In this document: piece by piece, positions 48,882-61,854 of the stretch | How positions within the stretch are numbered: the stretch's first letter is position 1 | Layout of the letters: every line of letters begins with the position of its first letter | Source of the DNA: Calliopsis andreniformis | Lineage: Eukaryota; Arthropoda; Insecta; Hymenoptera; Andrenidae | Direction: 5' to 3' | Assembly: GCF_051401765.1 (NCBI RefSeq) | Contig: NC_135073.1 | Coordinates: 1,674,001-1,738,000, forward strand | DNA: 64,000 nt | Translations under genes and position numbers: made by a program | The notes under the pieces: generated by a model | Database searches by the model: none | Told to the model about the DNA's origin: nothing | What the model saw: the letters and a program-made list of their open reading frames with translations, nothing else

Positions 48882-50797
48882 GACAGCTTTATTCGAAAGA
48901 GAAAACAGATTGTAATATTGTACTTTTTTAAAATTTTGTAATAGTGCAAGTCTAATCTTCGTATATATAAAAGTTTGGAATAGGTAATATATAAACTATC
49001 ACTTAAAACAGATTTATTTTGAGGCAATTCTTAACAATTTCAAGACAATTAAAAAATTTGATCTGTGTACATATCTATATTTCTACAATGCTCAAATGTA
49101 TATCGATTTTATGTCAGTTATATATATATTTTCTTCTTACTAATTTGTATATTTACTACATTCTAAAATTATTTAAAACAACTATATTTTATCTCATTCG
49201 TTATCATCAAATGTTTGACCTTAAGTGACAAGATTAAACAGAAGTTGCTCCACATGAGAGCCTATAGCGAGCAAGGAAATTCTATAATTTATAATTATAT
49301 AGTTGTTTCATTTATACTTGATTAGGATATTACTAGAATTTTTAATTGAAAGAATATTACTGAACAATTTCTCAAAGCCAACATGTGACGGAACTGTAGA
49401 AATTACCCCACGAAATTGCCCGTAGTGAAATAAGGTAGTCGAATGGAACATCCAACCGCAATTCACTTTCCCTTCCTCGCTTGGTTGGAAGTCGGCGCGG
49501 ATGAAAATCACGTCTGAAAGAAGAAAAACCGCGTGGAAATAAAAATGGCAATCGCAGTTTGATTTCCGCTATGGCCATCCCCTTCATCCTCCGTCGGCAG
49601 TTTCCCGGGATCTAGGGGAGTTTCTCGTTTGAATGCATCACGAGGTTGAAACGGTGTAAGTATAAAACAAAGCCTTGAACCGCCGCTTGAAACTCCGGCC
49701 CCTTTTTAGGGATGTGCACTCTTTGGGGTGGCTCCTTCGCTTGATTTCCCGATGCCACGTATAAATTGATACGCGAGCGCGGGTGTGTGGGACTCGCAAA
49801 ACCGCGTTTCCCCTTTTAAACTGCCGATATTCCACAGAGGGTTTCGCCCGAGTACTATATATATAGTTGCCGCATCATTTTCCTCCGCTATAGGTACGTT
49901 TGTTTTTATTTTTGTTGCAGATACTTTTTCTTTAATCCCACAATCTTAACTTTTCAAAATGAATTATGTTTTCTAAAAGTACAGATAATGTTAAAATGGT
50001 AAATAGCGATAAGCAAAAATCTGATCGTTCGTGGAATTAAAAACTTATCGTAGACAGTAGAGATCATCCTGTGAGCGCAAAATTTACCGGAGCAGAAATA
50101 ACGGCTGGTGTGCTTGTGACAGCAGCCTTTTATCCCTTGATTCGAATCCCCGCAACCAGTACTGCCGTCGCCAACCCATTGCGTTTTCATCGCTACTCAT
50201 CCTCTCCCGAATCCTTTAGGTGTTTTACTGTACCTGACATTTGCAATTTCATTCAACTCTGGGAAAATTATAAGTTCAGACGATCTCCGTATATCTGGCA
50301 TACAGAAGTGCGGTTTTCTAACTATTCGATAGAGTTTAAGTATTAGGTCATTTCATGAGTAAGTAATGCATATCGCTTTAGTTATTATATGGCAACTTAA
50401 TCGTTAGGTAAGAAACTGTAGTAGAACAGAATAGGAAAGGTACAGGTGACTGATAATTAATTACAAATAAATTATTTTAGTATATTTCCTTGAAAAAGAA
50501 AGTAATGTCCCAATTATTTATGCGATAATCGTATTGAGATATCGAAGTTGATGGAATTATTTTCGTCATTCTTGTTTGAAAGAAAAAAATATTTGTGAAG
50601 GAAGTTGTACGAGTTATAGCAACTGCTGAGTTCTTCGTGCAGCATTATTGGTCAGTTGATCCATCGAATGGAATCAACCCTTAGCGTCGAAATATCATAT
50701 CTCTCCGATGATACGCCCCCGCGGTATGCTCCACCCCAAGGGGCAATAATTCCAGAGCAGTAGGGGTTGGCCACAACCACCAGAGAAGAAGGAAAAA
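48882..50797. other. AT-rich DNA with GC-rich islands at 49,420-49,870, 50,080-50,220 and 50,640-50,797
   Basis: The islands contain short frames on both strands without family resemblance. A TATA run (CTATATATATAG) ends the first island near 49,855. Nothing else is supported. Confidence 0.4.
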
Positions 50798-50805
50798 TGA
50801 CGTCA
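50798..50805. promoter_or_regulatory. CRE-like palindrome TGACGTCA
   Basis: A perfect cAMP-response/ATF element at the edge of a GC-rich island. One 8-bp match is weak evidence on its own. Confidence 0.25.
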
Positions 50806-53040
50806 TCTTTTAAATATCACCAATATCATTGACATTATCAATGCAATGTATAACCATATTTTATTCATTACCTTCAATTGATACATAATTCGTTTTATAG
50901 GAAGCGAAAAAGTAGTTTTAACGTAGAACAGAAGTAATGCGTCAATTTGTTTTAAGAGGATTGCTGAATGCAATAATGTTTATATTCATATATGTCTATT
51001 ATATTAAATATGTAATTAATATAATATCAAATAAGTATGAAATGTAGTGAAAGAAAAAATTGAAACTATTTAGTAGAATTTTTTAATCAGGTTTTAGTAT
51101 CCTACCGAAAATCTAAAATTCTACTGCGGTAAAGAACGTGCTAATCAGACTGTTAATAGAGCAGGTTAAAAAGGAACGCATCATGATTGAACGAAGAGCA
51201 GAGCAAGAGCAAAATCCTGACATCACCAAGGAGAAATCTTTGGAAGTCTTGGAGGTCGCTAGGAATGCCAACCCTCCGGCCTCATTAACATCTTGCGTTT
51301 CCATCAACCCTCAACCCTTCCCACCTGCTCCCTCAAGGACGCCGTCTTCATTCGTAGTGACTCCCTTTCATATCCGTACACCGGAAGTGTGCTATTGTGG
51401 ATTCTTAGAAGTTTTAATATTCACAAATTTTATGTTTTTAAAATATTCATTTCTAGCTGATTTTCGAGTTTTATATGTTGGTTTGAATTCTGTATTTTAA
51501 TTCATACAGCATTACTGTTAGAAAAATACGACCTGTACTATTCTTAGATAACCAGACCAAACTAGGAAAAATTTATAGAAAGATAGCACTATTTCAATAT
51601 CTGTTCGCTCTATCGGGAGGCTTTTAGTCCCTTGTGGAAATCGAGGGTTTTACGAAAAGTGAAGGACACACTTTTAATAGTCAAAGACTTATCTTCAATA
51701 TTTTCAAGATAGATTAAAATCATCAATTAAATAATATGCACGAAATTAAACGGTAAAGATCAATACATTCGTAACATTGCGAAGAAGCTTGTATTTTATT
51801 ATATGAGGAGGTGAGCTGAAAAATACGAGTTTACATCAAAAAGATAGGAAGCTGAAGTACTAGAACTCGAATAATTTGACTGTTTTGCGTATTTGGTGAC
51901 CAACAGTGGAGTGGTGGAGTGCGGTCTCTCGTTTCGAAGGATGGTAGGGTGGAATCAAGTTGAGTACCATGTTGGAACCAGGCTCAGGCTGTTTACGTTG
52001 GGGAAATCTTACTAAGGAATGGTACGGGACAATGCCGAGCAAGAAAACCGGCTCGCATCTCATAACGGAAACGTTTCCTTCCTTTTTTTCCGTTTTTCAA
52101 GAGCAACGAGAAAGAAGGGAGCGCCGAGGAGGGTGGTAATTATGCTACCACTGTCCTTGGATAATATAAAGTGTCCCCTCAAACCGTGTCTTCTTTGTAA
52201 TCTTGCATAATTTATTTTCCGGCTACCCTTCCCTTTCCACTGAGTTTCTATCGTTGTCAGGGGAGTGAAGCTTAATTCACCAAAAGAAATTTGAAGCCAG
52301 GAATTTATTGCCGCGTCGACTTATAATAGTTTGTGTTATTCTTGCTGTCGGAAACTTTTATTTTCGACAACATTGTTAAAAAATAAACACTTTCATATTT
52401 CATAGAACATTAAGTCATTAAGTGCTCCATAGTATTACCCTTTAAATGGGAACAGTCAGCTTAGCAAAAGAGACCAAAAGCAAACTGTAATCGTTAGCAC
52501 ACGCGTAACCACAATAATGAATCTGTGGGTTACATTGAAATTTTTAACTCTTTGCGGACGGAACTATTCAATTTTGAATGGCTTTTAGTGATTCTGTCTA
52601 GACACGCGCCCGCAAAGGGTTAAACCAATTGCATCGATACGAATATACTGTCGTCAGCTTTGATCGACAATACCAATGACAATATACGCATATAGGTATG
52701 TATAAATCTTCAAATCTTCGCAATATTTTGAAAACTTGAAAAATGCAATAAAGAATCAAGTAAATCTGTAAAACATATAATTTTCAGAAAATAAGAACTA
52801 AATATACATACAAACTAATATACAGACAATTCAGATTTCTTTTACAAAATTACAAACTTTTCTCCATTTCCGTAGTAATTTACTGCATAATAATTTCTCT
52901 AAACTAAGCATTATCAACTGTTGTTTATTATTTTTGTACATTACTTATAAAAAGAAATATATCTACCATTGTATCAAGCAAATATTACTATTATCCTTTG
53001 TCATAACTCAATACTATTCCGTGTTCTTGAAAGTTTCAAA
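50806..53040. other. AT-rich DNA with GC-rich islands at 51,180-51,380 and 51,880-52,290
   Basis: A 120-codon plus frame from 51,138 includes a charged run (KKERIMIERRAEQEQNPD) but has no recognisable domain and no convincing splice borders. Other frames here are short and overlapping. Confidence 0.35.
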
Positions 53041-53056
53041 ATTTTATTATCTGTTA

Positions 53057-53371
53057 ATGCTACAGTCAGTTAAGGCTTGTGTTGATGAATTCTTGTCGGC
53101 AATACATAATGTATTGATGTCAGAGATACTTGTATCGGTGACTTTAACAATCTGGATTGGTATCAGACACGCATGTGGATTTATATTGTTACTTCCAAAA
53201 TTTGTCTTCCGTCTTTTAATGTGCAATCTAGATGATCAGGCAAGACTCGTGTTCGAAAAATGCCGACCGGTTTATAGTGAGCAGTACATGAGACAATGCA
53301 CACGAGGTAGGCAACCGGTCGCTATCCGCCTATTTGATGTTAGTACAACAGCGGTGCCGTGTTTACGTTGA
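53057..53371 (+). CDS. Hypothetical ORF, 104 codons
   Basis: An open frame from an ATG, with a hydrophobic middle (SVTLTIWIGIRHACGFILLL) and a more polar end (CRPVYSEQYMRQC). The first half lies in AT-rich DNA where such a long open frame is less expected. A possible donor CACGAG|GTAGGC falls near 53,306. No family is recognised, and a chance frame is at least as likely. Confidence 0.15.
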   Translation: MLQSVKACVDEFLSAIHNVLMSEILVSVTLTIWIGIRHACGFILLLPKFVFRLLMCNLDDQARLVFEKCRPVYSEQYMRQCTRGRQPVAIRLFDVSTTAVPCLR

Positions 53372-56300
53372 GGCCCATATTGATTGCCATCCCTGTCGCC
53401 ACCCCTTGCCACTGTTACACCGCTATGCCCCTCTTCGCTGAACCTGTGCACCATACAGTTAGTACGTTCAACGTTCAACGTACCAGCTCCGAGGCCTGTG
53501 CATGGTTTGGTCGGCAGGTATACCAACAACTAGTTACCACTACGTCACCCGGCGATATTAACAGCGACAGCATCGTTGTCAAGTGCGCTACTACCAGTCG
53601 GAATTAACATAAAGCTGACGATGCTCGGTGCACCTGACGTAGCCTTTCAATCAATTCTTTTTAATGATAGAGTGGTTCAGTCAGAGTTACCTTCAGTTCC
53701 AGACAACGAGTCTGGGTGTCGAAATTTTATGAGTTAATATTAAATACTCGTACTATGACGTAGAAATGGGATGGACTAACTAACCCTGGAACTAGTAAGA
53801 TAAGAGTAAAGGACAGGTGTATTGTAAGCAAAAGAAAGCCTTTTGTATGCGATACCAAATGATACCTTTATGTGAACCTTATTTTTTAGACGTTGTTGTC
53901 TAGACAATTTGTTATATGAAATGAGTGAAAAAGAAAACCAATTGAAGTCTATATCCAAAGTAATTGATTCCTTAATGAGTTCAGCCCCGTGACGGCTATA
54001 AGCGATTGACTGGAAGCCACATCAGTTTCAATGTTTCGTTAAGCTATTGACTTGCATCACTTGGAAAGATTTTTTAAAAATTTGTGCGTCTGTTATTTAA
54101 TTTGATACTGGTAATAGAGATAACTGATTTAAGTACATATCTTTTAATTTTATAGTGTTATTAATTCACTTTATTAATATTACGAAAAGAAAATCCTGTT
54201 CTTGAAGCTAACGTAAATATTTCAAATGTTCTTCGAAACATCTACCTACCGCTGGATATCTTTTGACATTAAAATGTCCGAACAAAACGAGTCTTTTAGA
54301 ATTAATTTGATGCGTTATGAACGGTTGTCTGTGAGAACATAAATTTCTCACTAGTATCATTTAATTATTTAGCTAAAGAACCGTGTGTTACCGTAGTTAT
54401 AAATGCGCTTTTCTCCACGTGTAGGTATATTCGGGCAAGCTTTATGGCTCTAAAATACTCAAGTTAGAAACAGCCGCGCTTGTCGTATAAACTGTAAAGG
54501 GATTTAACTTTCCTTTCATGGCGAGAGCCCTATTAACCGGGTAGCTGTTTCCCTCTGTCAGCTTTGGGAAAATTCTGAGCAACCAGCCCTCTATCGTGCT
54601 AATCCTTCTCGCCTGTCCCAATGTTCGTTGTTTTCTCTGATTTCATATCTCATTAGGGACACTTCTGTCCCCGAAATTTTTAGAACGAAATTGAATACGT
54701 ATTCATGTCGGCTCTTTATCGTATTCAGAGTTGTTAACAAATATTGAAACAAGTATTGAAGACCTGAAATGTGGCGCTTTTCTATTTGCGTAGAAAATTA
54801 TAACGTAAAATGGTCTACCCGATGAATGTTACTAGAATGGAAAAAATTAAGAAAAATTCTGTTGCAATTGTCTGCAATTTTCCATTATTATTCCCCGTCG
54901 GATTCTAATAAGAGAGTTCTAGCCATAAGGTCCACGATTTGGAAATGACAGGTCAGATGGTCCCCTCGTGCGTCGAAGAAAATGATGCGTGGGTGACAAA
55001 TCAGTCGATTGAGCCGCGATACCCTCAGCCGGACCGGGCAACGGTTGAGGTTTGAAGTGGTGGCGGGGCTGGATGGGTAGCATCGGATTCTATCTTCACG
55101 TATTGATCAACGCCTCGCCACCCTCTACGGGGTGAAGCCCCGATCGCCACCCCCGCAGCTGCCGGCCACAGCTACGGCCACTGGACCGACCGCCGGACTT
55201 GCTTGCGCGTGTGCGTACTCATATAAACGTGTCTCATCTTCGTCGCTTCACCACGTGACTGTATCCACGTACACCTATACACACGTGTGTATACGCACGC
55301 ATGCACACAGCCAATTTACGCTCGAAGCGAACTCTCTGACTGGACACCCGTAGTCCATACGCTGGCGAGGGGTGATCGTAGTCTTCCGAGACATCTTTTG
55401 CTGAAGGTATAGGAAAGAGGATGTTCTTAGTATCCTAATGGAATTTTTAAAATAATTTAAGAGGTATTGTGAATGGAATTAAGCGAAAAGACTGACGCGA
55501 TGGAGGATGCAAAAATTTTGAAGGTTTTCAAGGTCGTTCAAGCTGTGCTGTGTAATTATTCTAATCAATTGATGAAACTTTGGAATTGAAGTAAATCGAA
55601 GATCTTTATAAGCTTGATTTAGTCATTTACATTGTGTTTGAACTTGAGTGATTTCTGAAACATCAACAACATGATTAAATTTAGAATCGTCATTCTGAAT
55701 CAATTTTGTTTGTATAATTATCTGTATGATAAAAGTACCAAATTATAGGTACTTATGATCGGCATTTCAAAAAGTGAATTGTTTCTTATCTTGATAGAAC
55801 AATCATGTAGGTATTCTAGTAAGACTTGTTTTTAATTTAATAAACACTGTCTTCATGCAAAAACATCTAAAGAAATACAAATAATGAAGACTATTCTGCG
55901 TAGAATATTCAAATTGATGTTCAGGGTGAAACACTTAATATGATCATCTTGATTTATATCAAAATTATTGTTTATAGTGAAGAATATTTCAGACAAATGT
56001 TTAATGGTTTTGATAGGAATACATTTAGATAGTATTAGTGTCTTTCCAGGTGGATCGCAGAAGACACGTGACGTTCTTCATTCTTGATATTCATTTAGAT
56101 CAGGAAATTATTACTTTAGGAGATACTTTATTTTTACTGTTGTTGTCTTACTATACCAATGCTTTTTTAAATACCACGAAGTATTTTTTGTTACACAATG
56201 GTAGAAGATAATAAGACGAATTCAATGATACTATGTGATATCCGCTTTTACTAATAAATTTGTGAAATAGATCGATGAAAACATAATGAATTTGTTTAAA

Positions 56301-58471
56301 TGTTCAAAGACTTATATAGTACTTAAGGAAGCGTTGTCAACAAAGTACATTAAATGATATGCTTGAATATTGTTTTATTAAATACTATTTACCACTTTGT
56401 GAAGGAAGTTATCACCTACCATATAAGAAAATGTTGGTGTTCTACCACTTAAAAATATTGCAATTAAAATATCTATTAAATTAAGGATTTTTTTTGCATA
56501 AATGATTTAACAGTTTTTTATAGAGAATGATGAACAGCATCGACAAATACATTTAAAAACAATAGACTATACGTTCACCTACAGAAATACTATTAATATC
56601 AAAATGATTAAAGTGTGACCCTTTGAAATCATTTAACTTTTATCAAAAACATTTTTCGCTTCAGATATTAATATTGAAATAAATCAAGACAATAATCTAA
56701 AATGATTCATCCTCTATATGAAAAAAGAACGTAATGATGTAGTATGTAAACAATATAATATGATTTATTTATAGGTCAAAAACATTTTTATATGCATATA
56801 ATTTTTAAAAGTTCAAATAGTGTCTTTCATTTTATCGGGATACTAAACAGCACTCCTTCGTTCGAATGATACTAATCACATCGGCCCAGTGTTTTAAGAG
56901 TGGTGCATGTGATGTTTCACACCAATTGTAAACAATTGTTAACCGTGTGAAAATTAAATTTTTATTTTATTATGTTTAATATTATTGCAATACTGACTTT
57001 TCTAATAGAATCATATAATTTTATATTGATATTCTCTATCAAGGAAAAAATCATTGTTTTGTAATATGACTTTAAAATAATTTAGTATTAAGAACATATC
57101 CACTAAAGTATGATTAAATGAAAGTCTTATTCTTAAAAATTTGACTCCTTCACAGATGTTTTTGAACATATACAAACTAATTTTTTTTTCTGTTTTCATG
57201 TAGGTACTTACCTTTGACAAAAAGAGAATGAGCTACTAGTGGATAAATTAGTTTGAAATTCGCACTCCGTGCTTCGAATTCATCATTAGAGAGTGGTGAG
57301 TTTAATGCAAAGAAACAGTATAGGTATTCTATCATGAAAGTAGTTTATATTGTGTATATATGTGTAACACTTATGAATAAGTATCTCTTGAAGTACTTAC
57401 TAAACTAAAAAATATAAGAAAAATGTAAAAAGGTTTCTTATATAGGATTCTATTCTCTAGCAGTTATTTCAAATGGTTCAGAAATCGAAATCTGTAGAAA
57501 GTAGGAGCCACTGCATTTTTCATTATATTATTATACCTTTAATACTAAGTCCTTTATTTTCATCTTTTATATCATTCCTAGTAAAAACATACTTCCTTTC
57601 CCATTTTCTTATTGTATTCATAATTCAAGTGATTTTGCATAAAACGGAATTTATCTTCAAAAATCTTATGTAGTTACAGATTTTGTTTTCGCACGTAAAT
57701 TAATATTGTAGACTTTTCGGAATAGTTTATGTTACTGCCTAAAATATATTTGTCATTCTTTTGGAGAACGAGTTACTTTAAAAGTGTTTATGCTTATGTT
57801 TACGTTCTCAACAACTTAAAAAACTCTATTTCGTAAATTTTACAAGGTTGACGCATTTAACCGTGACTAAAAATCTATAATGAAATGCTTACGATAATTA
57901 CATTAGATTAGTAGCACAATTAATTCTTGCGGTGTAATTAAAAATTAAATACACAATAATAACTACCATGTTTCTAGTTTTCTACAGTTTAATTTGTTAC
58001 ACACTGCCATGTTTGAATTCTATCGTCATGATAAGTTTTTGAAGATTTCAATGGTACATATGTAGCTTGAATTTCTAACTAAATAGTAAATTTTTTAAAA
58101 TGCTCTTTCCGTAGTTCAAAGTCTTCACCTATTAAGAGCCACCAAGTAATCTTTCAGAGCTATGCTTTATGTGAAGGAATCCATGTACCGATACTGTTTG
58201 TAGAGACCTTAAGGCCCCTATTTTAGATAGTATGGTGACTGGCACCCACTCTATTCCAGTTCCCTCCATCCAAGATAGGCTGTTCGTTCGGCTCTGGGAG
58301 TCGAAAGAGCGTTTCAGTTCCCAAATTGCTTGTTTGAACACCTCAGTCCTAGTCGCTTATTTTTGCCTATACATTTGGGGAGCGCGTTTTAGAGTAGAAC
58401 ATTACTTCAATACGAACCAGGTAATTTAATGAAGGACTTCCCTTCGTTTCTTTTATATTTCTTTGAATATA
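53372..58471. other. Long non-coding stretch with GC-rich islands at 53,372-53,640, 54,460-54,640, 54,900-55,400 and 58,190-58,340
   Basis: The 55-kb island includes ACGGGGTGAAGCCCCG (a short hairpin) and an alternating CACGTGTGTATACGCACGC patch near 55,280. Open frames on both strands overlap and resemble no family. From 55,400 to 58,100 the DNA is uniformly AT-rich and nothing is seen. Confidence 0.4.
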
Positions 58472-58740
58472 CAGGGTGTTAAACGACAGGTGTCAGAAGA
58501 TGTGACTTTGTACGTTAAAATAGGAAGATCAAGAAGATTGAATTACGTTTGGTGTTTCACTTCAGAGTTATTAATTGCTGCGAGAACGTGTATATTTCGG
58601 ATTGAATGTATCTAAAGTGGGACTTATTCTATTATCGAATTGCATTCGTCAAGAAATGCAATTTTATGTATCTTCATTTTCGTTTTATTTTAGCACGTAG
58701 AATCACCTTCTATAATTTCTAATACTGTATATTATACAGT
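58472..58740. mobile_element. Left part of a family C MITE
   Basis: TA-CAGGGTGTTAAACGACAGGT at the start, matching the complete element at 63,380 (CAGGGTGTTCGACGACAGGT). Shared inner blocks include CTGACACCTGT-type ends and GAGTTATTAAT. No matching right end is seen. Confidence 0.55.
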
Positions 58741-58779
58741 GTTAATAGATAGATAGTTAATAGATTCTGTATATTAAAA

Positions 58780-59180
58780 TAATACAAAAAGCAAGGATAA
58801 CGAAATTGCGTTTGAACCGTAGTTTGTTGTGAGCATATAAAGAAAAAGGTAGCTATCATAATCATGACTTACAAGGGTACTCGTAGCACATAGGTACGAT
58901 TAGATTCTATTGCTTTTGAACAGTGATTATGATAGTCACTGTTTTCCATGACCCCTGTCACAAGCTTCTCACTGACAATGGTGCTATTCAATTTGCCGAA
59001 TTTCAGGCGGGAACCAATTTTAAGATGCTTGTATGTAACAAACGACAACTAAATCGCAATTTATTTTGAATATATTATTCAATATATTATTCAAAATAAA
59101 TAATATTAGAACATATTATTTTGAAGTCTAAAATTAGTCCTTGAATTTTTCTCCACCTGTAGTCGAATTTTCTCTTTACT
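58780..59180. mobile_element. Probable 5'-truncated relative of the 28,124 MITE
   Basis: ATAACGAAATTGCGTTTGA near 58,797 and, on the other strand, ATTCGACTACAGGTGGAG near 59,160 resemble corresponding blocks of the intron 8 element. Outer TA-CAG end not seen on the left. Confidence 0.4.
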
Positions 59181-60659
59181 ATAAAGGTATTGTGTATATT
59201 GTAGCATAATTATATAGTTTAAATTAAAATGTAATTATAGAATATTACATAAACATATTGGCAAATTACTTTTCATTTCATATTTTAGTTAACAAAGAAT
59301 CGAGCGAAGAGCCTAAAGCCTACAAAAAGAACTGTAACGGTGTAGGGGTTCTGAGTCTTGAGTTCCATACATGATTGTCTGAACACGAATTGTCCCCACT
59401 ATGAAGCAGTGCTTGAACATTTTCATAAAAATCTTTCATTAAATTATCTTAATCCTTTTTTTCTCAAATTTCATTGAACTCTTACCTTTATTCGTTATCA
59501 TTTTTTATCAGTAGCAAATAAAGAACTTACATAAGACTTTGATTTTGATTGATATATAGCCATATGACTACGTGGGGAACGCAAGGATTAATCACTATAG
59601 GACAAACTTGTGAAAAAAAAATAAAAAGTAGTGTTTATTTTGCATAGTTGGTACTGAATAGGAGATGTAAGAAATAATTTCAACAACTGATTACTTTTTT
59701 TTAAGTATTATTCAAATGATGAAAGTAACTTTCTATGAAATCGATAATCTAGGAAATCAATTTCATATTTTCGTTTCGGTAGTGAAAAGGATCAACATAA
59801 TTAATATCTAACCCCAAACACGTTGTCTGGTCTTGTGAAGTTAATTTACATAGTAGAGAGAATAGTAGTAGATCCTATTTGAAATCTTAAGATAAATGGT
59901 TCGATCGGAGGTGCAAGGTTGATTATGAATGCTGGCCAGTCTTTTTACTTGCTGTAAATGAGATTAGTTTCGAAATTTACGAACCGGGATTTGTACTGGA
60001 GCGGTTGTAAGGTCAAATGGGGAGAGATTAAGAAGGAATCGCTGACAAATGAGTTACGTGTGAGGACACCGTAATGGGATTCCTTCCGTCAAGTTTGTTG
60101 AAAGCTCTGAGAAACATTCGAGACGATCGCTCACAGAATTCCAAACATAGCAAATCGATTGCAATTCTGCGACATGAACATGTGATAAGCCGTGCAAGAA
60201 GTCAAGAGCTGAATCCATCTGCGTGAAATTCACGATTTTCACGAAAATTAACGCTTTGGACTCGGTTGTCCTTTCTAAGGGGACAAAATGTATGGAAAAT
60301 CAGGACCTCCGAGTGTAAAGGTTAAGACACTAATATTATTCTAGAAATTTTTAAGAAATTTAAAACAAAGAATTTGAGCTTCTAAATACCTTACATCTTC
60401 ACTGTCCAAATCGAAGTTTTGAGCATGAAACAACTTTCAAAAAGTAGAAGTTCACAATGATGCGTCAGCAGCTGAAAGCATCTGGTCGCAATAGTGACAT
60501 TCCATAACATCCCTTTCATCCTGAAAGTCTTTCCCCCTTTCTTTACAGAGACCTTCATTACCAGATAAAAAGATCAGCCGTGTCTCCGATCGAATTTCAG
60601 AAGAGCGGCCACGCGAAATTCCGGGTATTTCGTGGTCGTCGGTCATAACCCCCTCGAAG
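59181..60659. other. Non-coding DNA
   Basis: AT-rich until about 59,930, then mixed composition. A 62-codon minus frame at 60,054-60,242 and a 64-codon minus frame at 60,452-60,646 resemble no family. Nothing else is supported. Confidence 0.4.
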
Positions 60660-60770
60660 AGAGCTATCGAGACTGGTCGCGAGGGTGAGGCGTACAGAGA
60701 GTCGAAGAGAGTCGAAGAAGAGAAGAGAAGAGAAAAGCGGAGAGGAAAAGAAGAGGAGAAGGAGGCCAGT
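60660..60770. repeat. GA-rich purine tract
   Basis: Runs of GAGAGTCGAAGA and AGAAGAGAAGAGAA over about 80 bp. GAGA-type tracts are common in insect promoters, and this one borders a GC-rich island (60,780-61,100). Confidence 0.6.
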
Positions 60771-61184
60771 CTCCGTTTCCTAATTCCTCCGAGTCCTCAA
60801 TAAGTTGGCTGGTGTGTGCGGGGGTTCGGTCGAGGGGTTGGGCAGTGGCCGGTGCGGGTCATTGGATGGTCGGCTCGCACTTGTCACGAGCGCGTGGCTG
60901 TCGCAGAAGATGGGAATGGTAGAGAGGGTAGGTGGAGGTAGGGTGTAGAGGACTCGGAAGGGCTGCTGGAAGGCATCATAGGCATTCCGTAAGACATACA
61001 GCTTTCTCCGTGGACGCTCGAACGGAACAGAGGGGTACTGGTCAGTGAGGGTGACCACCGCGTCAATACATGGCCCCGGAAAAAGGAGTTGCGCTTGCGC
61101 GGATCCCGTACACATTCCGGTATACTTGCTGATCGGACAGTTTCACAAATCATCGGTGTGTTACTCAATGTATCTCGTTATCAG

Positions 61185-61854
61185 AGTCCTGGCTTGCCCG
61201 ATCGATCTGCTTCAAATGAAAGCCCTATAGATGTCCAAGGTGAGAAAGGAACAGTTTGGGTTCTAACGATTAACGTTTTTCCTCGACGAAGGACTCGTTC
61301 TTCCTGTTGTGCATCGGATTGTTTAGCATTAAATAGATGGAAAATAAAATGAAGAAGGGGATAAATCGAAAAGATACATCAATATGAAAGTATAAGCATA
61401 CTGTGTTCCTTTGTTATCAATTTGTTATCATATTTACAAAATTTTTTAAGTATTTAAGAGGAAAGAGTATAAATTTGATCAAAAATATCTGATGCTTTGA
61501 TACAATTATACTAGGTATCAGTCAGAATATAATAGTGCAGAGTATATTTTAATACTACTCTTTTGAACTACTAATTAACTGCAGCTCGTCACTTACGACC
61601 TTAAACCTGGAATACATAATAATTTGGAGTTATTATAAAAACGAGTCATGGATTATCATAAAACTTTTGTAGAAAGTTTTCAATTAAAAAACAGGAAGTC
61701 GCCTGCTATAGCCATCAGAGAGTGATCATCAGTTGTTTGTTTATCTTTTGCAGAAATTCCAGTATACAAGATGAAGCTTGCAGCGATCGATCCTTTTGTC
61801 TCCTCATCCATAAATAAAGACACGCGTAGTAAAAGAGGGCGCAATATTGTCGAG
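61185..61854 (+). CDS. Candidate pair of internal exons, unknown protein
   Basis: Exon a, 61,185-61,239, follows CTCGTTATCAG and ends CCAAG|GTGAGA in phase 1. Exon b, 61,754-61,854, follows TTATCTTTTGCAG and ends GTCGAG|GTAATG; its open frame requires exactly phase 1 on entry. Joined, they give 52 residues: SPGLPDRSASNESPIDVQ, then E, then IPVYKMKLAAIDPFVSSSIN and KDTRSKRGRNIVE. The good acceptor and donor around exon b plus the phase match favour a real gene, but 101 bases open in one frame is not rare and no family is recognised. Neighbouring exons were not found. Confidence 0.3.

Noticed and set aside
60655..60680. AAGAGAGCTATC, which matches the start of the insect miR-281 sequence
   Set aside because: The match stops after 12 bases, and I see no complementary star strand or hairpin nearby.
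60780..61168. 111- and 94-codon minus frames in the 60.8-61.1 kb island
   Set aside because: Overlapping frames in Pro/Ser-rich GC DNA without splice context or family resemblance.
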